The notes beneath the pieces are model-generated. The model was given only the letters and a program-made list of their open reading frames with translations. It made no database searches and had not been told where the DNA came from. DNA of 64,000 nt, taken from assembly GCA_963824225.1 (NCBI GenBank), contig CAWGOF010000001.1, forward strand, positions 186,001-250,000, written 5' to 3'. The position numbers and the translations under genes were made by a program. Source of the stretch: CAWGOF01 sp963824225. Lineage in GTDB: Bacteria > Acidobacteriota > Polarisedimenticolia > Polarisedimenticolales > Polarisedimenticolaceae. Position 1 is the first letter of the stretch. Each line of letters begins with the position of its first letter. Positions 33,853-41,534 of the stretch are shown here, piece by piece.

Positions 33853-34656
33853 GTCGTTCTTTGCGAACACAGATTCAAGGCGAACGAGGTCTTCGCTCCG
33901 AGCGATCGACGCAGCCACGGACACAAAGGACAAGAGGCAAAGCGGCCGGCCCGTGATCGCTGCGGCCCGCAGCTTGTGGTGACCGTCGAGCAGGTAGTTT
34001 GCTAGGCACCAATGCTCGCTCGGCGTTGCGTCTCCGGGGTCGGCAGGCGCCTTGATGTCGAGCACTGAGATGGCGAGCGCGGTTGGTACGTTCCCTGCCT
34101 CCAAGAACGACTCGTAGTGCGTGATGCGATCGGCGCTGAGGGTTCCGGGTTGATGAAGCGGGATCACGAGGTCGAACAACCGTGCGGGTTCGAGCGTGAT
34201 GTCAGAACACCTGTAGTAAGGGGTTTTCGGAGAATGGGGCACGCCGAAGTATCCATCTATTCCGAACAGGTCAATGCACTCGCGGGCGAAGTAGTCGCGT
34301 GCATCGCCCGGCATTACGAGACTCGGTGTAATGAGTCGGGAGTGCACCCGGTAGCTACCCAACTCCAGAATCGAGCCGAGTTTCCGTAGAAACGTTGCCT
34401 CAAGAACCTCGCGCGAGTTGTTCAGGCGATCGGCGATCTCGTCCGCCGAGACCTCAGCAGAGAACGTGCGGTTCGCGTGCTCGCGCTTCTCGAAGAAGAA
34501 GCTGCATGTGCCACAGACGTTGCCAATGAGATATGCCTGCTTTCCGTCGATGAGCAGGAATCGATCCCACGCAGGCCACGCCCCACCGCCTGTCGTCCCG
34601 AAGGTCACTCGAGGCGTTGCTGAGTCGTTGTCAATCACGATGCTGGCAAACGTCAA
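33847..34656 (-). CDS. Hypothetical protein of cassette locus 3
   Basis: 269 residues from TTG 34656. Its stop TAA lies inside a degenerate attC core. The N-terminal region has a conserved-looking GNVCGTCSFFFEKREHANRT segment (Cys-x2-Cys), and the C-terminal region has NYLLDGHHKLRAAAITGRPL, a DGHHKL-type motif seen in ParB-like and DUF1015-like proteins. The resemblance is to the motif only. Soluble, no signal peptide. It is larger than most cassette genes. Function unknown. Confidence 0.6.
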   Translation of the reverse strand: MTFASIVIDNDSATPRVTFGTTGGGAWPAWDRFLLIDGKQAYLIGNVCGTCSFFFEKREHANRTFSAEVSADEIADRLNNSREVLEATFLRKLGSILELGSYRVHSRLITPSLVMPGDARDYFARECIDLFGIDGYFGVPHSPKTPYYRCSDITLEPARLFDLVIPLHQPGTLSADRITHYESFLEAGNVPTALAISVLDIKAPADPGDATPSEHWCLANYLLDGHHKLRAAAITGRPLCLLSFVSVAASIARSEDLVRLESVFAKNDA

Positions 34657-34673
34657 GACTTCACCCCGCCTAT

Positions 34674-34733
34674 AACTAACGAAGAGGCCTTATCCGGAGT
34701 GCATCTACGCATTCCGGATAAGGCCGGTTTGAA
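34674..34733 (-). repeat. attC-like site, first site of locus 3
   Basis: 60 bp with arms GGCCTTATCCGGA and TCCGGATAAGGCC around GTGCATCTACGCA, nearly the same hairpin as 3403-3462. The outer cores are degenerate (AACTAAC and GTTTGAA on the plus strand). It lies 18 nt upstream of the cassette gene start. Confidence 0.6.
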
Positions 34734-34742
34734 ACTGAGCCG

Positions 34743-35016
34743 CTTGGTAGCGGCCCTTGGGGATTCTACGCCTGGTGCGGCGGAGCTGGGCGCCCCAGCG
34801 GTGCCCCGGGGCGTCGCTCTCTCCCTGGCGAGAGATCCGGAGAGCCAGTCGGGCCACCTTCGCCCGATCGACGGTTCGTCGACGACCGGCCACGATGCGG
34901 AGAGCCTACCTTCGTCGCGGCATCGGCGCGGCAGTCCGCGGAGTTTCGCGCGAGGCACGGGCCCTCGAAATGGGCTGTTAGACCACAAAACGCGGTTTTT
35001 TGGGCGGCGAACTACC
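34743..35016. repeat. Conserved 5' repeat, copy C
   Basis: About 275 bp. It aligns with copy B at GCGGAGCTGGGCGCCCCAGC, CTCTCCCTGGCGAGAGATCC and GGAGAGCCAGTCGGGCCA, and with copy A at AAAACGCGGTTTTTTGGGCG and GCGAACTACCTGGCTCCCCA. It ends directly at the 3' end of the tRNA-Asn fragment. No gene inside. Confidence 0.65.
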
Positions 35017-35061
35017 TGGCTCCCCAGGCAGGACTCGAACCTGCGACCCGGTGGTTAACAG
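35017..35061 (-). tRNA. tRNA-Asn(GTT) fragment, 3' half only
   Basis: The minus strand reads CTGTTAACCACC (anticodon loop with GTT, then the 3' arm of the anticodon stem), a variable region, a perfect T arm GCAGG-TTCGAGT-CCTGC, the acceptor 3' strand CTGGGGA, discriminator G and encoded CCA. Upstream of the loop there is no GGTGG to pair with CCACC and no TCCCCAG acceptor 5' strand, so the 5' half is missing. Such 3' halves are left when integrative elements use a tRNA gene as attachment site. Confidence 0.8.
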
Positions 35062-35072
35062 GACGCTCGGCC

Positions 35073-35636
35073 TCACCCCGCGCTGTCGTACGCGCGGCGG
35101 ATCCAGGCCACGAGCTCGGGGTTCACCTCGGCCTCGGACGTGACGTGCACCTTGTACTGGCACATTCCGCCGGGCGGCAAGGCGACCAGGCGATCCGTGG
35201 GCGCCACGTCCTTCATGTTGAGCCCGACCTCGACGCGGCTCTTGGTCGGAGGGCCGATCGTGGCGAACTGCTTCTTCCGTCGCAGGCTGACGTAGCCCTT
35301 CTTCGGCGCCACCTCGAACTCGCCGAACGTCTCGATCGCGGTCATCAGCCGGTCGTGAATCGGTCGGAGATGAGCCTTGGCATCGGAGTAGATCTCGTCG
35401 ACGACGTTCCCCGCAGGTGCAGCCGCGGCCGGGGTCGCGGATTGGAAGTACGTATGGACAAGGGTGTTCGCGTCACCGTGCCCCAGACCGAGATCGCGCT
35501 TGAGCATGTCGCGGATCTCGCCGTGCTTGCCGAGGCCGCTCGCGCGGATGACGGCGTAGAGCTCGTCGAGCGTCTTGCCCGTGCGGGTCTGGATGTTGCG
35601 GATCTGGGATTCGAGGGCCTTGTCGACGACGCTCAC
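35073..35636 (-). CDS. DUF4287/DUF5655 domain protein
   Basis: 187 residues from GTG 35636, preceded by GGGAGGAAC; the GTGA overlaps the stop of the upstream TPR gene. The N-terminal helical domain (IQTRTGKTLDELYAVIRASG, KHGEIRDMLKRDLGLGHGDAN) fits DUF4287. The C-terminal region (HDRLMTAIETFGEFEVAPKK, YVSLRRKKQFATIGPPTK) fits DUF5655, predicted to carry or bind small ligands or transport-associated substrates. Cytosolic. The three-gene order methyltransferase, TPR, DUF4287 suggests one operon. The function is not known. Confidence 0.75.
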   Translation of the reverse strand: MSVVDKALESQIRNIQTRTGKTLDELYAVIRASGLGKHGEIRDMLKRDLGLGHGDANTLVHTYFQSATPAAAAPAGNVVDEIYSDAKAHLRPIHDRLMTAIETFGEFEVAPKKGYVSLRRKKQFATIGPPTKSRVEVGLNMKDVAPTDRLVALPPGGMCQYKVHVTSEAEVNPELVAWIRRAYDSAG

Positions 35637-37246
35637 GTTCCTCCCGTCTTCGCACGGAGCTGATCTGCGGCCTCGACGATCCGCTGGCGGCGGTACTCGC
35701 TCTGGCGTGCTGCTATCGGCAGCAGCTCGGCGATCCACCGCTGCGCTTCGTCCCACCGCTCTTGCGCGAGGTGCGTGAGCGCGATCTCGGTCCGGATCGT
35801 CACCGCCTCGGCGACCGATTCATCGGCCATCTCGCGCCACAGCGCGAGCGCTCGGTCGAGTGATTCGAGCTGCTCGGCTCCGCGATCGGCCGGTGCGCCG
35901 CGCGTTCCGAGCCGTTGGAGCAGGACCGCGGCGCGCTGCCTGTGGCCGAGGGCCAGGCGCACGTCGAGCTCCTTGCGCAGGAGCTCGTCGGTCTCGCCGT
36001 CGCGAGGGTTCATCGACGCCGCGGCGTTTCCCGCGAGGAGGTACAGCTCGGCGAGCTGCCCACGTGGAGTCTCGGCGTCGCGCTCGAGGATCCGCAGCGC
36101 ATCCCGCGCTCGCTCGAGCGCCTCGGCCCCGCGACCCTGATACAGCAGGAGCGACACGGCGACACGCAGCCGCTCGGCCACTTCGGCCGAGTCGTCGCCG
36201 CTCCGCCCGCGTGTCAGGGCGACGCCGAGCTCGGCCTGCTCGAGCGCCTCGCGGATCCGGCCGCGCGAGCGCATCTCGTTGACGCGCTCCATGTCCGCGT
36301 CCTGCGCCGCTTCGGAGGCGGTCTTCACCGGCGGTTCGGGCGGGAGCCGACGCAGCGCGTCCTCGCGCCCCAGGGCGCGATACGTCGTCTCGAGCAGAGC
36401 GCGCAGCGTGCCACCGCAGGCGCATGCGCACGCGCTCTCCGTCTCGCCCCACGCCAGTCGGTCGAGCTCGCTCGCGCGCTCGAGGAGCGAGACGGCATCG
36501 GCGTAGCGGCCGGCGTCGACCAAGAACGCGCCGAGACGTGAGAGAGGCTGGACGAGCTGTGGATGCTTCTTCCCGAGCCCGCGCTCGGCGTCGTCGACCG
36601 CGCGTCGGTACGCTTCCTCGGCTCGGCCAGGCTGGCCCGACCGCTCGTACGCCCGGCCGATCGCGTTCTGCAGGAGCCACGGCCACCGACTCTCGCCCGA
36701 GCTCGAGGACTCCTCGCGTGCGATCGCTCGATCGAGGGCGTCGATCGCCAGCTCGTTCTCGCCGCGCTCCTCCCGGTAGCGCCCCAGGCGGTACAGGTCT
36801 TCGGTCGTCGACGCCGATCCCGAAAGGCGCAGCAGGATCGTCTCGCGCTCCGGATCGTCGGGACGGAGCTGCTCGAGCGCGCGGTCGAGCTCTCGAAGGA
36901 GCGTCTCGATCTCGGGCGCTCCAGGCTCGGCGATGCTCTCTCGCAGCTCGATCGCCTCGTGCAGCAGCTCCTCGGCCGACTCGAGCGGACCGAGCCGTGA
37001 ATAGAGCGCGGCGAGATCGCGGAGCGCCGCGACCGCATCGAGCGTGTGCGAGCGAGGCCCCGTGCGCCAGAGGTCGACGATGCGCTCGCGTACGGCGAGT
37101 TCGTCGAGCTTGAGCGTCCGGGTGGCGAGCGAGTCGGCCCGCGCGTCGAGTGAGGTGATCTCGTCGATTGGAGCGCCGGCGTTCGTCGTGGCCAGAGCGG
37201 CGAGCAGCAGGACGCCGAGCACGAGGAAGCTTTGCTTGATCGCCAT
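35633..37246 (-). CDS. Exported tetratricopeptide-repeat protein
   Basis: 537 residues. Signal peptide (SFLVLGVLLLAALATTNAGA), then about ten TPR-like helix pairs (for example AELLHEAIELRESIAE, AIDALDRAIAREESS, AEEAYRRAVDDAERGLGK, AVSLLERASELDRLAWG). A CACACGG Cys cluster interrupts the solenoid near residue 275. It is probably a periplasmic protein-interaction scaffold; the partner is unknown. The start ATG 37246 lies inside the out-of-frame extension of the upstream methyltransferase ORF. Confidence 0.78.
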   Translation of the reverse strand: MAIKQSFLVLGVLLLAALATTNAGAPIDEITSLDARADSLATRTLKLDELAVRERIVDLWRTGPRSHTLDAVAALRDLAALYSRLGPLESAEELLHEAIELRESIAEPGAPEIETLLRELDRALEQLRPDDPERETILLRLSGSASTTEDLYRLGRYREERGENELAIDALDRAIAREESSSSGESRWPWLLQNAIGRAYERSGQPGRAEEAYRRAVDDAERGLGKKHPQLVQPLSRLGAFLVDAGRYADAVSLLERASELDRLAWGETESACACACGGTLRALLETTYRALGREDALRRLPPEPPVKTASEAAQDADMERVNEMRSRGRIREALEQAELGVALTRGRSGDDSAEVAERLRVAVSLLLYQGRGAEALERARDALRILERDAETPRGQLAELYLLAGNAAASMNPRDGETDELLRKELDVRLALGHRQRAAVLLQRLGTRGAPADRGAEQLESLDRALALWREMADESVAEAVTIRTEIALTHLAQERWDEAQRWIAELLPIAARQSEYRRQRIVEAADQLRAKTGGT

Positions 37247-38040
37247 CGCATCCCCCGGCCGGTGCGGGACCGGCGCGCGCCTGAGATGGTAACCCGGCTC
37301 CGCGTCTCCGGCTGGACCCGCCGACAGACCGTGACGATCTCTGGGCTCGAGTGTCCGTAGGGGGCCTTCGACCAGTCACCGTACTGAGCGGCCACCGTGA
37401 AACCGTGCTCGGCGAGACGCCGGTTGAGCTCCTCCACGCCGGTGTAGCGCAGGTCGATCTGCGAGGGTCGAGCTTCCCCGGTCCCGCGGACCCGGCGCTC
37501 CAGTCGGACGTGATCGATCTGCGTCTCCTTGTCGAAGCGGGACGCGACGTAGACGTCGATCCAACTCCCGGTCGGATCTTCGAACGACTTCCAGAGCGTG
37601 AACTCGGCGCTATCTCCGTAGGTCTTGCCGCTCAGGTTCCGTGTCTCGAACGCGAGCGTGCCTCCCGGGTCGAGATGGTCGGCTGCGCGGTCGAGGAACG
37701 CGTGCTGATCCGCGTCGGTCAGCAGGTTCTGGAACGCGTGGCCCGTCATCAGCACGCAACGAAACCGCTGCGGGAGACGGAAGGTCCGACAGTCGGCCTC
37801 GATCCACTCGATGGGAAGCTCCGCCGACAGGGCCCGCGCGCGCGCGAGCATGGCGGGTGCGAGATCGATGCCTGTCACCCGCAGGCCGGCCTGGGCGATC
37901 GCGCGCGTCAACCGCCCGGTCCCGCAGCCCACGTCGAGCACAGGGCCGCCGACCTGACGCGCTAGCTCGAGGTAGAAGTCGTCGGCTGGACTCCACGGAT
38001 TCTCAGCGTCGTAGAGTTCAGGATCGGTGAACTCTTGCAC
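36325..38040 (-). CDS. SAM-dependent methyltransferase with abnormal read-through C-terminus
   Basis: The first about 250 residues (38040 to about 37290) form a class I methyltransferase: motif I GPVLDVGCGTGRLTRAI, motif II VTGIDLAPAMLARAR, an acidic IEADCRTFRL, and a late strand ending PEIVTVCRRV. Family members normally stop there. Here the frame has no stop until 36325, running more than 900 nt across the TPR gene in another frame with non-protein-like Arg/Ser-rich sequence. A stop was probably lost by an indel, or the read-through is a high-GC coincidence. The true 3' end is likely near 37250. The substrate is unknown. Confidence 0.65.
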   Translation of the reverse strand: MQEFTDPELYDAENPWSPADDFYLELARQVGGPVLDVGCGTGRLTRAIAQAGLRVTGIDLAPAMLARARALSAELPIEWIEADCRTFRLPQRFRCVLMTGHAFQNLLTDADQHAFLDRAADHLDPGGTLAFETRNLSGKTYGDSAEFTLWKSFEDPTGSWIDVYVASRFDKETQIDHVRLERRVRGTGEARPSQIDLRYTGVEELNRRLAEHGFTVAAQYGDWSKAPYGHSSPEIVTVCRRVQPETRSRVTISGARRSRTGRGMRWRSSKASSCSASCCSPLWPRRTPALQSTRSPHSTRGPTRSPPGRSSSTNSPYASASSTSGARGLARTRSMRSRRSAISPRSIHGSVRSSRPRSCCTRRSSCERASPSLERPRSRRSFESSTARSSSSVPTIRSARRSCCAFRDRRRRPKTCTAWGATGRSAARTSWRSTPSIERSHARSPRARARVGGRGSCRTRSAGRTSGRASLAEPRKRTDARSTTPSAGSGRSIHSSSSLSHVSARSWSTPAATPMPSRSSSARASSTDWRGARRRARAHAPAVARCALCSRRRIAPWGARTRCVGSRPNRR

Positions 38041-38233
38041 CTCGTCTCCGGCGCGCGTCGGGGCGTCGGCATTGTAACGCTCGATGGGCGACGCGAGACA
38101 CGGTTAGCTCCTCGGGGTATGCTGGCGCTACGCTCACCACCACCCGAGACGCACCAGGTCGGTAGCGGCCGTGTGGTGGTCTTTTCGGCGCCCGTGGTCG
38201 CGCTAGTGATCTCGGGCGGATGGGGGACACTCG
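38041..38233. other. Divergent intergenic region
   Basis: 193 bp between the methyltransferase and the small secreted protein genes. A TATGCT near 38117 could be a -10 for the plus-strand gene. Nothing else recognised. Confidence 0.3.
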
Positions 38234-38503
38234 ATGAAGCAACCGGTCGGAGCCCGCCGCGCGGTGATCGCGGCTGCAGCCTTCGCGCTGCTCGTCGGAA
38301 TCGGCGCCTATCTGGTCACACTGCCGACGGCGGATGCGTTCGCCGGCATCTGCACGTACTACGACACGCCGGCCAAGCAGAATGTCGTCGGTCAGCGCGG
38401 AACGGATTGCTGCGGCGAGCCGGTCAACTGGGGCATCGTCACGCCGTACCGCACCTGCGAGGGGCAGGTCTACTGTGTGTGGTGTCCGCCGCCCAGCGAG
38501 TAG
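38234..38503 (+). CDS. Small secreted Cys-rich protein, DUF6289-like
   Basis: 89 residues. Signal or anchor segment (VIAAAAFALLVGIGAYLVTL), then a mature part with TYYDTPAKQNVVGQRGTDCC, GEPVNWGIVTPYRTCEG and a final CVWC. The VVGQRG-x-DCCG ... W ... TPYRT pattern is that of DUF6289 peptides. Six Cys in the mature region suggest disulfides outside the cytoplasm. First of three small Cys-rich secreted proteins in 850 bp. Function unknown. Confidence 0.7.
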   Translation: MKQPVGARRAVIAAAAFALLVGIGAYLVTLPTADAFAGICTYYDTPAKQNVVGQRGTDCCGEPVNWGIVTPYRTCEGQVYCVWCPPPSE

Positions 38504-38555
38504 GCGGGTCGTAGATACTTCGGCATCGGCCCTTTTGGGCTCGAAGGAGATGTGT

Positions 38556-38783
38556 ATGCGGCGTGGCTTGCGATACGCGATCGGAGTCGTGGTCCTGGCC
38601 GGCTGCGCGCTCGGCGTGACGGTGCTGATGACTCCCGTCGCCTCCGGCGCTGGCGGTGGTGGTGGTCAATTCTGCGGTGGGACCGCGGGGATTCCGTGCC
38701 CTGCGGGCTTCGTCTGCGTCTTTCCGGAGAACTGCGATCCGTTGATCGACGACTGCCCCGGGAAGTGCCGGCGCCAGCATTGA
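38556..38783 (+). CDS. Small secreted Cys-rich protein
   Basis: 75 residues from ATG 38556, 6 nt after AAGGAG; an ATG at 38550 would overlap the ribosome site. Signal peptide (YAIGVVVLAGCALGVTVLM), then GGQFCGGTAGIPCPAGFVCV and FPENCDPLIDDCPGKC, a small knot-like Cys pattern common in deltaproteobacterial secreted peptides. Probably co-transcribed with the gene 53 nt upstream. Role unknown. Confidence 0.65.
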   Translation: MRRGLRYAIGVVVLAGCALGVTVLMTPVASGAGGGGGQFCGGTAGIPCPAGFVCVFPENCDPLIDDCPGKCRRQH

Positions 38784-38795
38784 TCGAATCGAGGA

Positions 38796-38822
38796 TCCGC
38801 CGGCCCTAGGTGGGCCGGCGGA
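38796..38822. terminator. Bidirectional hairpin terminator
   Basis: Perfect 11-bp stem TCCGCCGGCCC (38796-38806) / GGGCCGGCGGA (38812-38822) with loop TAGGT, placed between convergent genes ending at 38783 and 38831. CTTGTCCTT follows on the plus strand. Confidence 0.7.
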
Positions 38823-38830
38823 CCTTGTCC

Positions 38831-39079
38831 TTACGAGCAGACTCGCCCCGTCTTCTTTTCGAACGCAGCTTTTTCGCAGACCGTTCCCTCGAACAGGATC
38901 ACAGGACAGTCCTCGCATCCGGGACGGACGCACTCCCACTGCCGCGTCGGCCCGCATTCCGGCTCGGGTGGCCTGCGTGCGTAGGCTTCGCTCTGTCCCA
39001 GAGCGGCGATGCCGATCGTCATGGCGGTTCCGGCGAGGGTGAGGGCTGCCCACCTCGATGCAACGTGAACGTTCTTCAT
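38831..39079 (-). CDS. Small secreted Cys-rich protein
   Basis: 82 residues from ATG 39079, preceded by AAAGGAGGG. Signal peptide (WAALTLAGTAMTIGIAALGQ, then SEAYA), mature part with Cys residues in PECGPTRQWECVRPGCEDC, TVCEKAAFEKK and the ending RVCS. Convergent with the two other small secreted genes. Not assigned to a family. Confidence 0.65.
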   Translation of the reverse strand: MKNVHVASRWAALTLAGTAMTIGIAALGQSEAYARRPPEPECGPTRQWECVRPGCEDCPVILFEGTVCEKAAFEKKTGRVCS

Positions 39080-39221
39080 GGTTCCCTCCTTTTTTTGTCT
39101 TCTCAAGGATGCTAGCTCGCGATTCGCTGCGTGGCGAAGCCGACGTCGCGCACGATCCGCGTTCGGTCTAGAATCGCTGCGCACGTCCCCGGGTCAACGC
39201 CGAACGAGGAGGAAAGAACGA

Positions 39222-39731
39222 ATGAGCGAGCACGGAGAGCCGTGTATGGAAATGCCCAAGCCGGGCAAGGAGCACGAGCGGCTGAAGCCGTTCGTCGGCA
39301 CGTTCCGCGCCAAGGTCAAGATGTGGATGGGGCCGGGGGACCCGATGGTCGCCACCGGCATGATGCAGACGACCGTCGACCTGGACGGCCTGTACCTGCG
39401 TCAGGAGTACACGGGTGATCCGGGCGAGGGGCCGTTCCCGGAGTTCAAGGGCCGCGGGTTCTGGGGCTACAACCAGACGACCAAGAACTACGAGGGGTTC
39501 TGGATCGACACCGCGAGCTCGGTGATGCAGTTCGAGCAGGGCAACGTCGACGGGGCTGGCAAGGTCTGGACGATGTCGGGGCAGTGCTCCGATCCGCAGA
39601 CCGGGAAGCCGATGACCAAGCGCTCGGTCGTCACGCTGCAGGACGACAACCGGCACAAGCTCGAGATGTTCATGACCATGGGCGGGCAGGAGTTCAAGGC
39701 CATGGAGATCGAGTACAACCGCGCCCGTTGA
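39222..39731 (+). CDS. DUF1579 family protein
   Basis: 169 residues from ATG 39222 after GAGGAGG. Matches the DUF1579 layout: EHERLKPFVGTFRAKVKMWM, then TTVDLDGLYLRQEY, FKGRGFWGYNQTTKNYEGFW, and the C-terminal HKLEMFMTMGGQEFKAMEI strand. Lipocalin-like beta barrel by family prediction. No signal peptide. Often described only as a conserved protein of unknown function, sometimes near stress genes. Monocistronic here. Confidence 0.85.
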   Translation: MSEHGEPCMEMPKPGKEHERLKPFVGTFRAKVKMWMGPGDPMVATGMMQTTVDLDGLYLRQEYTGDPGEGPFPEFKGRGFWGYNQTTKNYEGFWIDTASSVMQFEQGNVDGAGKVWTMSGQCSDPQTGKPMTKRSVVTLQDDNRHKLEMFMTMGGQEFKAMEIEYNRAR

Positions 39732-39773
39732 GCCGAGACCGCGATGGCCCGGTGGCCGTGGGGCCGCCGGGCT

Positions 39774-41534
39774 CTACCGGCCGATCTCGAGCAGCTCCGC
39801 CGACGGGTCGAGATCGGTCCACATCTGCCCGCCGAAGAGCACGAGCATCCCGCCGAGCACGAACAGCGGCCCCGCGGCGAGAAGGCCCCACACGGGGAAC
39901 GCCCACGCGGTCCACGGTATGCCGGCGAAGCGCTGGACCAGCATGGCGAGCCCGACGAGCGCGGCGCTCGGCAGAAGGGCCAGGAACAAGCCGAAGAACA
40001 TCGCCGTGCCGACGATCAAGTTCCGTCCGAACGCGGCGATGCCGCGCTGCGAGTCCGCCGTGTGGATCATCCACGCCGGGACGAACAGCGTGGCCACGTT
40101 CTGCAGCGCCGACGTGGCGAAGGCCGCGCCGGCGAGGAGCGGAACGAAGCTCGTGAGCGCGAGGAGCACGAGGCTCGTCGTCGACACGCCGAGCGTGATC
40201 TTGTCCGGGATGATCGACTCGCCGCGTCCCGACGTGATCTGCTCGCCCACGTATCCGGCGAGCGCAAGGCCGATGCCGAAGAGGCCAACGAGCGTGCTGA
40301 GCAGCGCGGGCGAGGCGACCTCGGCCAGGACGAGCCGGACGGGCGCGACGGGCCAGGTGCGCACGAGCTCGAGGTGCAGGAGCTCGGTGCGCAGGTCGTT
40401 GTGCCACGACATCCCGGCGAAGAGCGGTGCCGCACCCGCCGTGACGAGGCCGGCGATCACGATCGTGCCGTAGATCGCCGGATAGACCGGCACGATCCAC
40501 GCGAACAGCACGAGGCCGAGGAGCAGCAGGAGCGCTCCCGCGATCGCGCGCGTCAGCGGAAGGCGCGAGACGCGCATCAAGTTCTTCCACAGGATCGCGA
40601 CCTCGGGCCGACCGGGGCCCGCGAGGTCGAACACCTGCCAGCCCCGGCTCAAGCTGCCCCGCGGGCGCGCGCTGCGGCGACCGGCGGTCCGGCGCGCCTC
40701 GTGCTCCTTGGCCCACTCGAGCGAGCTGTCCTCGAACGGTGCCCGGTTGCGCAGCACGAGCTCGAGCTGGACCGCGGCCAAGAGCGCGATCGGTAGAGCG
40801 GCGAGGAGCGCAGCGCCCGATCCGTTCGCGAAGAACGGAGCGGTGAGGAGTCGGCCGGGGAGAAGGAGCGTGCGCAGAAGATGGGACGACGCGAGGGCGA
40901 AGTCGCCCGCGAGGAGCTGCGGTGCGGAGCGTACGACCAGGAGTACCAGCGTGGCGAGGTAGGTCCCGCAGACGGCGGTCAGGATCGCGCGGCGCCGCGT
41001 GGCCCGCGGGTGCTCGCGCTGCGCGAGGAGGAACATCGATCGCCACTTGCCGTTCAGGCCCCAGAGCGTGAAGAGCGACAGCACACCGGCGAACAGGATC
41101 AGCCGGCCGAGCCCGCCGCGGCCCAGGAGAAACGACAGGAGCGCCGCGCTGACGAGCGTGCCGAGCCCGGCCTTGAGCAAGCCGTAGCCGATCACCTGAC
41201 GTCGCGTCAGCGGCGCCTGGAGCAACAGGGTCAGCTCGGACTCGCGCAGCCGCAGCCCCGGCGCGCCCCACGGCCAGAGCCAGGGCAGAACGATCGCGAG
41301 CGTGACGAGGAGCGCGGCCCCCAGGTGCGCGATCGGCCGGTACTCGTCCGGCAGCATGTCGGGCCCGATCGTCCGGATGCGCGTGCGCATCAGCGGCCGC
41401 CCGACCCACGCCAGCATCCACAGGGCGCCGGCGATCGAGCCGATGAGGTACTTCGGCTGGCGCAGCAGGCGCAGCGAGCGGACGATGCGCCCGCGGAGCG
41501 AGAGCGCCTGCAGGTGCAGCAGGACACCGATCAC
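39774..41534 (-). CDS. ABC exporter permease (large ABC-2 type)
   Basis: About 586 residues from GTG 41534, whose TGA overlaps the ATPase stop. About 12 hydrophobic segments, for example GAALLVTLAIVLPWLWPWG, AIAGALLLLLGLVLFAWIVP, ALLSTLVGLFGIGLALAGYV, LVLLALTSFVPLLAGAAFAT. An extended cytoplasmic loop near residue 320 (EEARRT-type basic stretch). With the preceding ATPase it forms a two-gene exporter. The substrate cannot be read from the sequence. Confidence 0.82.
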   Translation of the reverse strand: MIGVLLHLQALSLRGRIVRSLRLLRQPKYLIGSIAGALWMLAWVGRPLMRTRIRTIGPDMLPDEYRPIAHLGAALLVTLAIVLPWLWPWGAPGLRLRESELTLLLQAPLTRRQVIGYGLLKAGLGTLVSAALLSFLLGRGGLGRLILFAGVLSLFTLWGLNGKWRSMFLLAQREHPRATRRRAILTAVCGTYLATLVLLVVRSAPQLLAGDFALASSHLLRTLLLPGRLLTAPFFANGSGAALLAALPIALLAAVQLELVLRNRAPFEDSSLEWAKEHEARRTAGRRSARPRGSLSRGWQVFDLAGPGRPEVAILWKNLMRVSRLPLTRAIAGALLLLLGLVLFAWIVPVYPAIYGTIVIAGLVTAGAAPLFAGMSWHNDLRTELLHLELVRTWPVAPVRLVLAEVASPALLSTLVGLFGIGLALAGYVGEQITSGRGESIIPDKITLGVSTTSLVLLALTSFVPLLAGAAFATSALQNVATLFVPAWMIHTADSQRGIAAFGRNLIVGTAMFFGLFLALLPSAALVGLAMLVQRFAGIPWTAWAFPVWGLLAAGPLFVLGGMLVLFGGQMWTDLDPSAELLEIGR

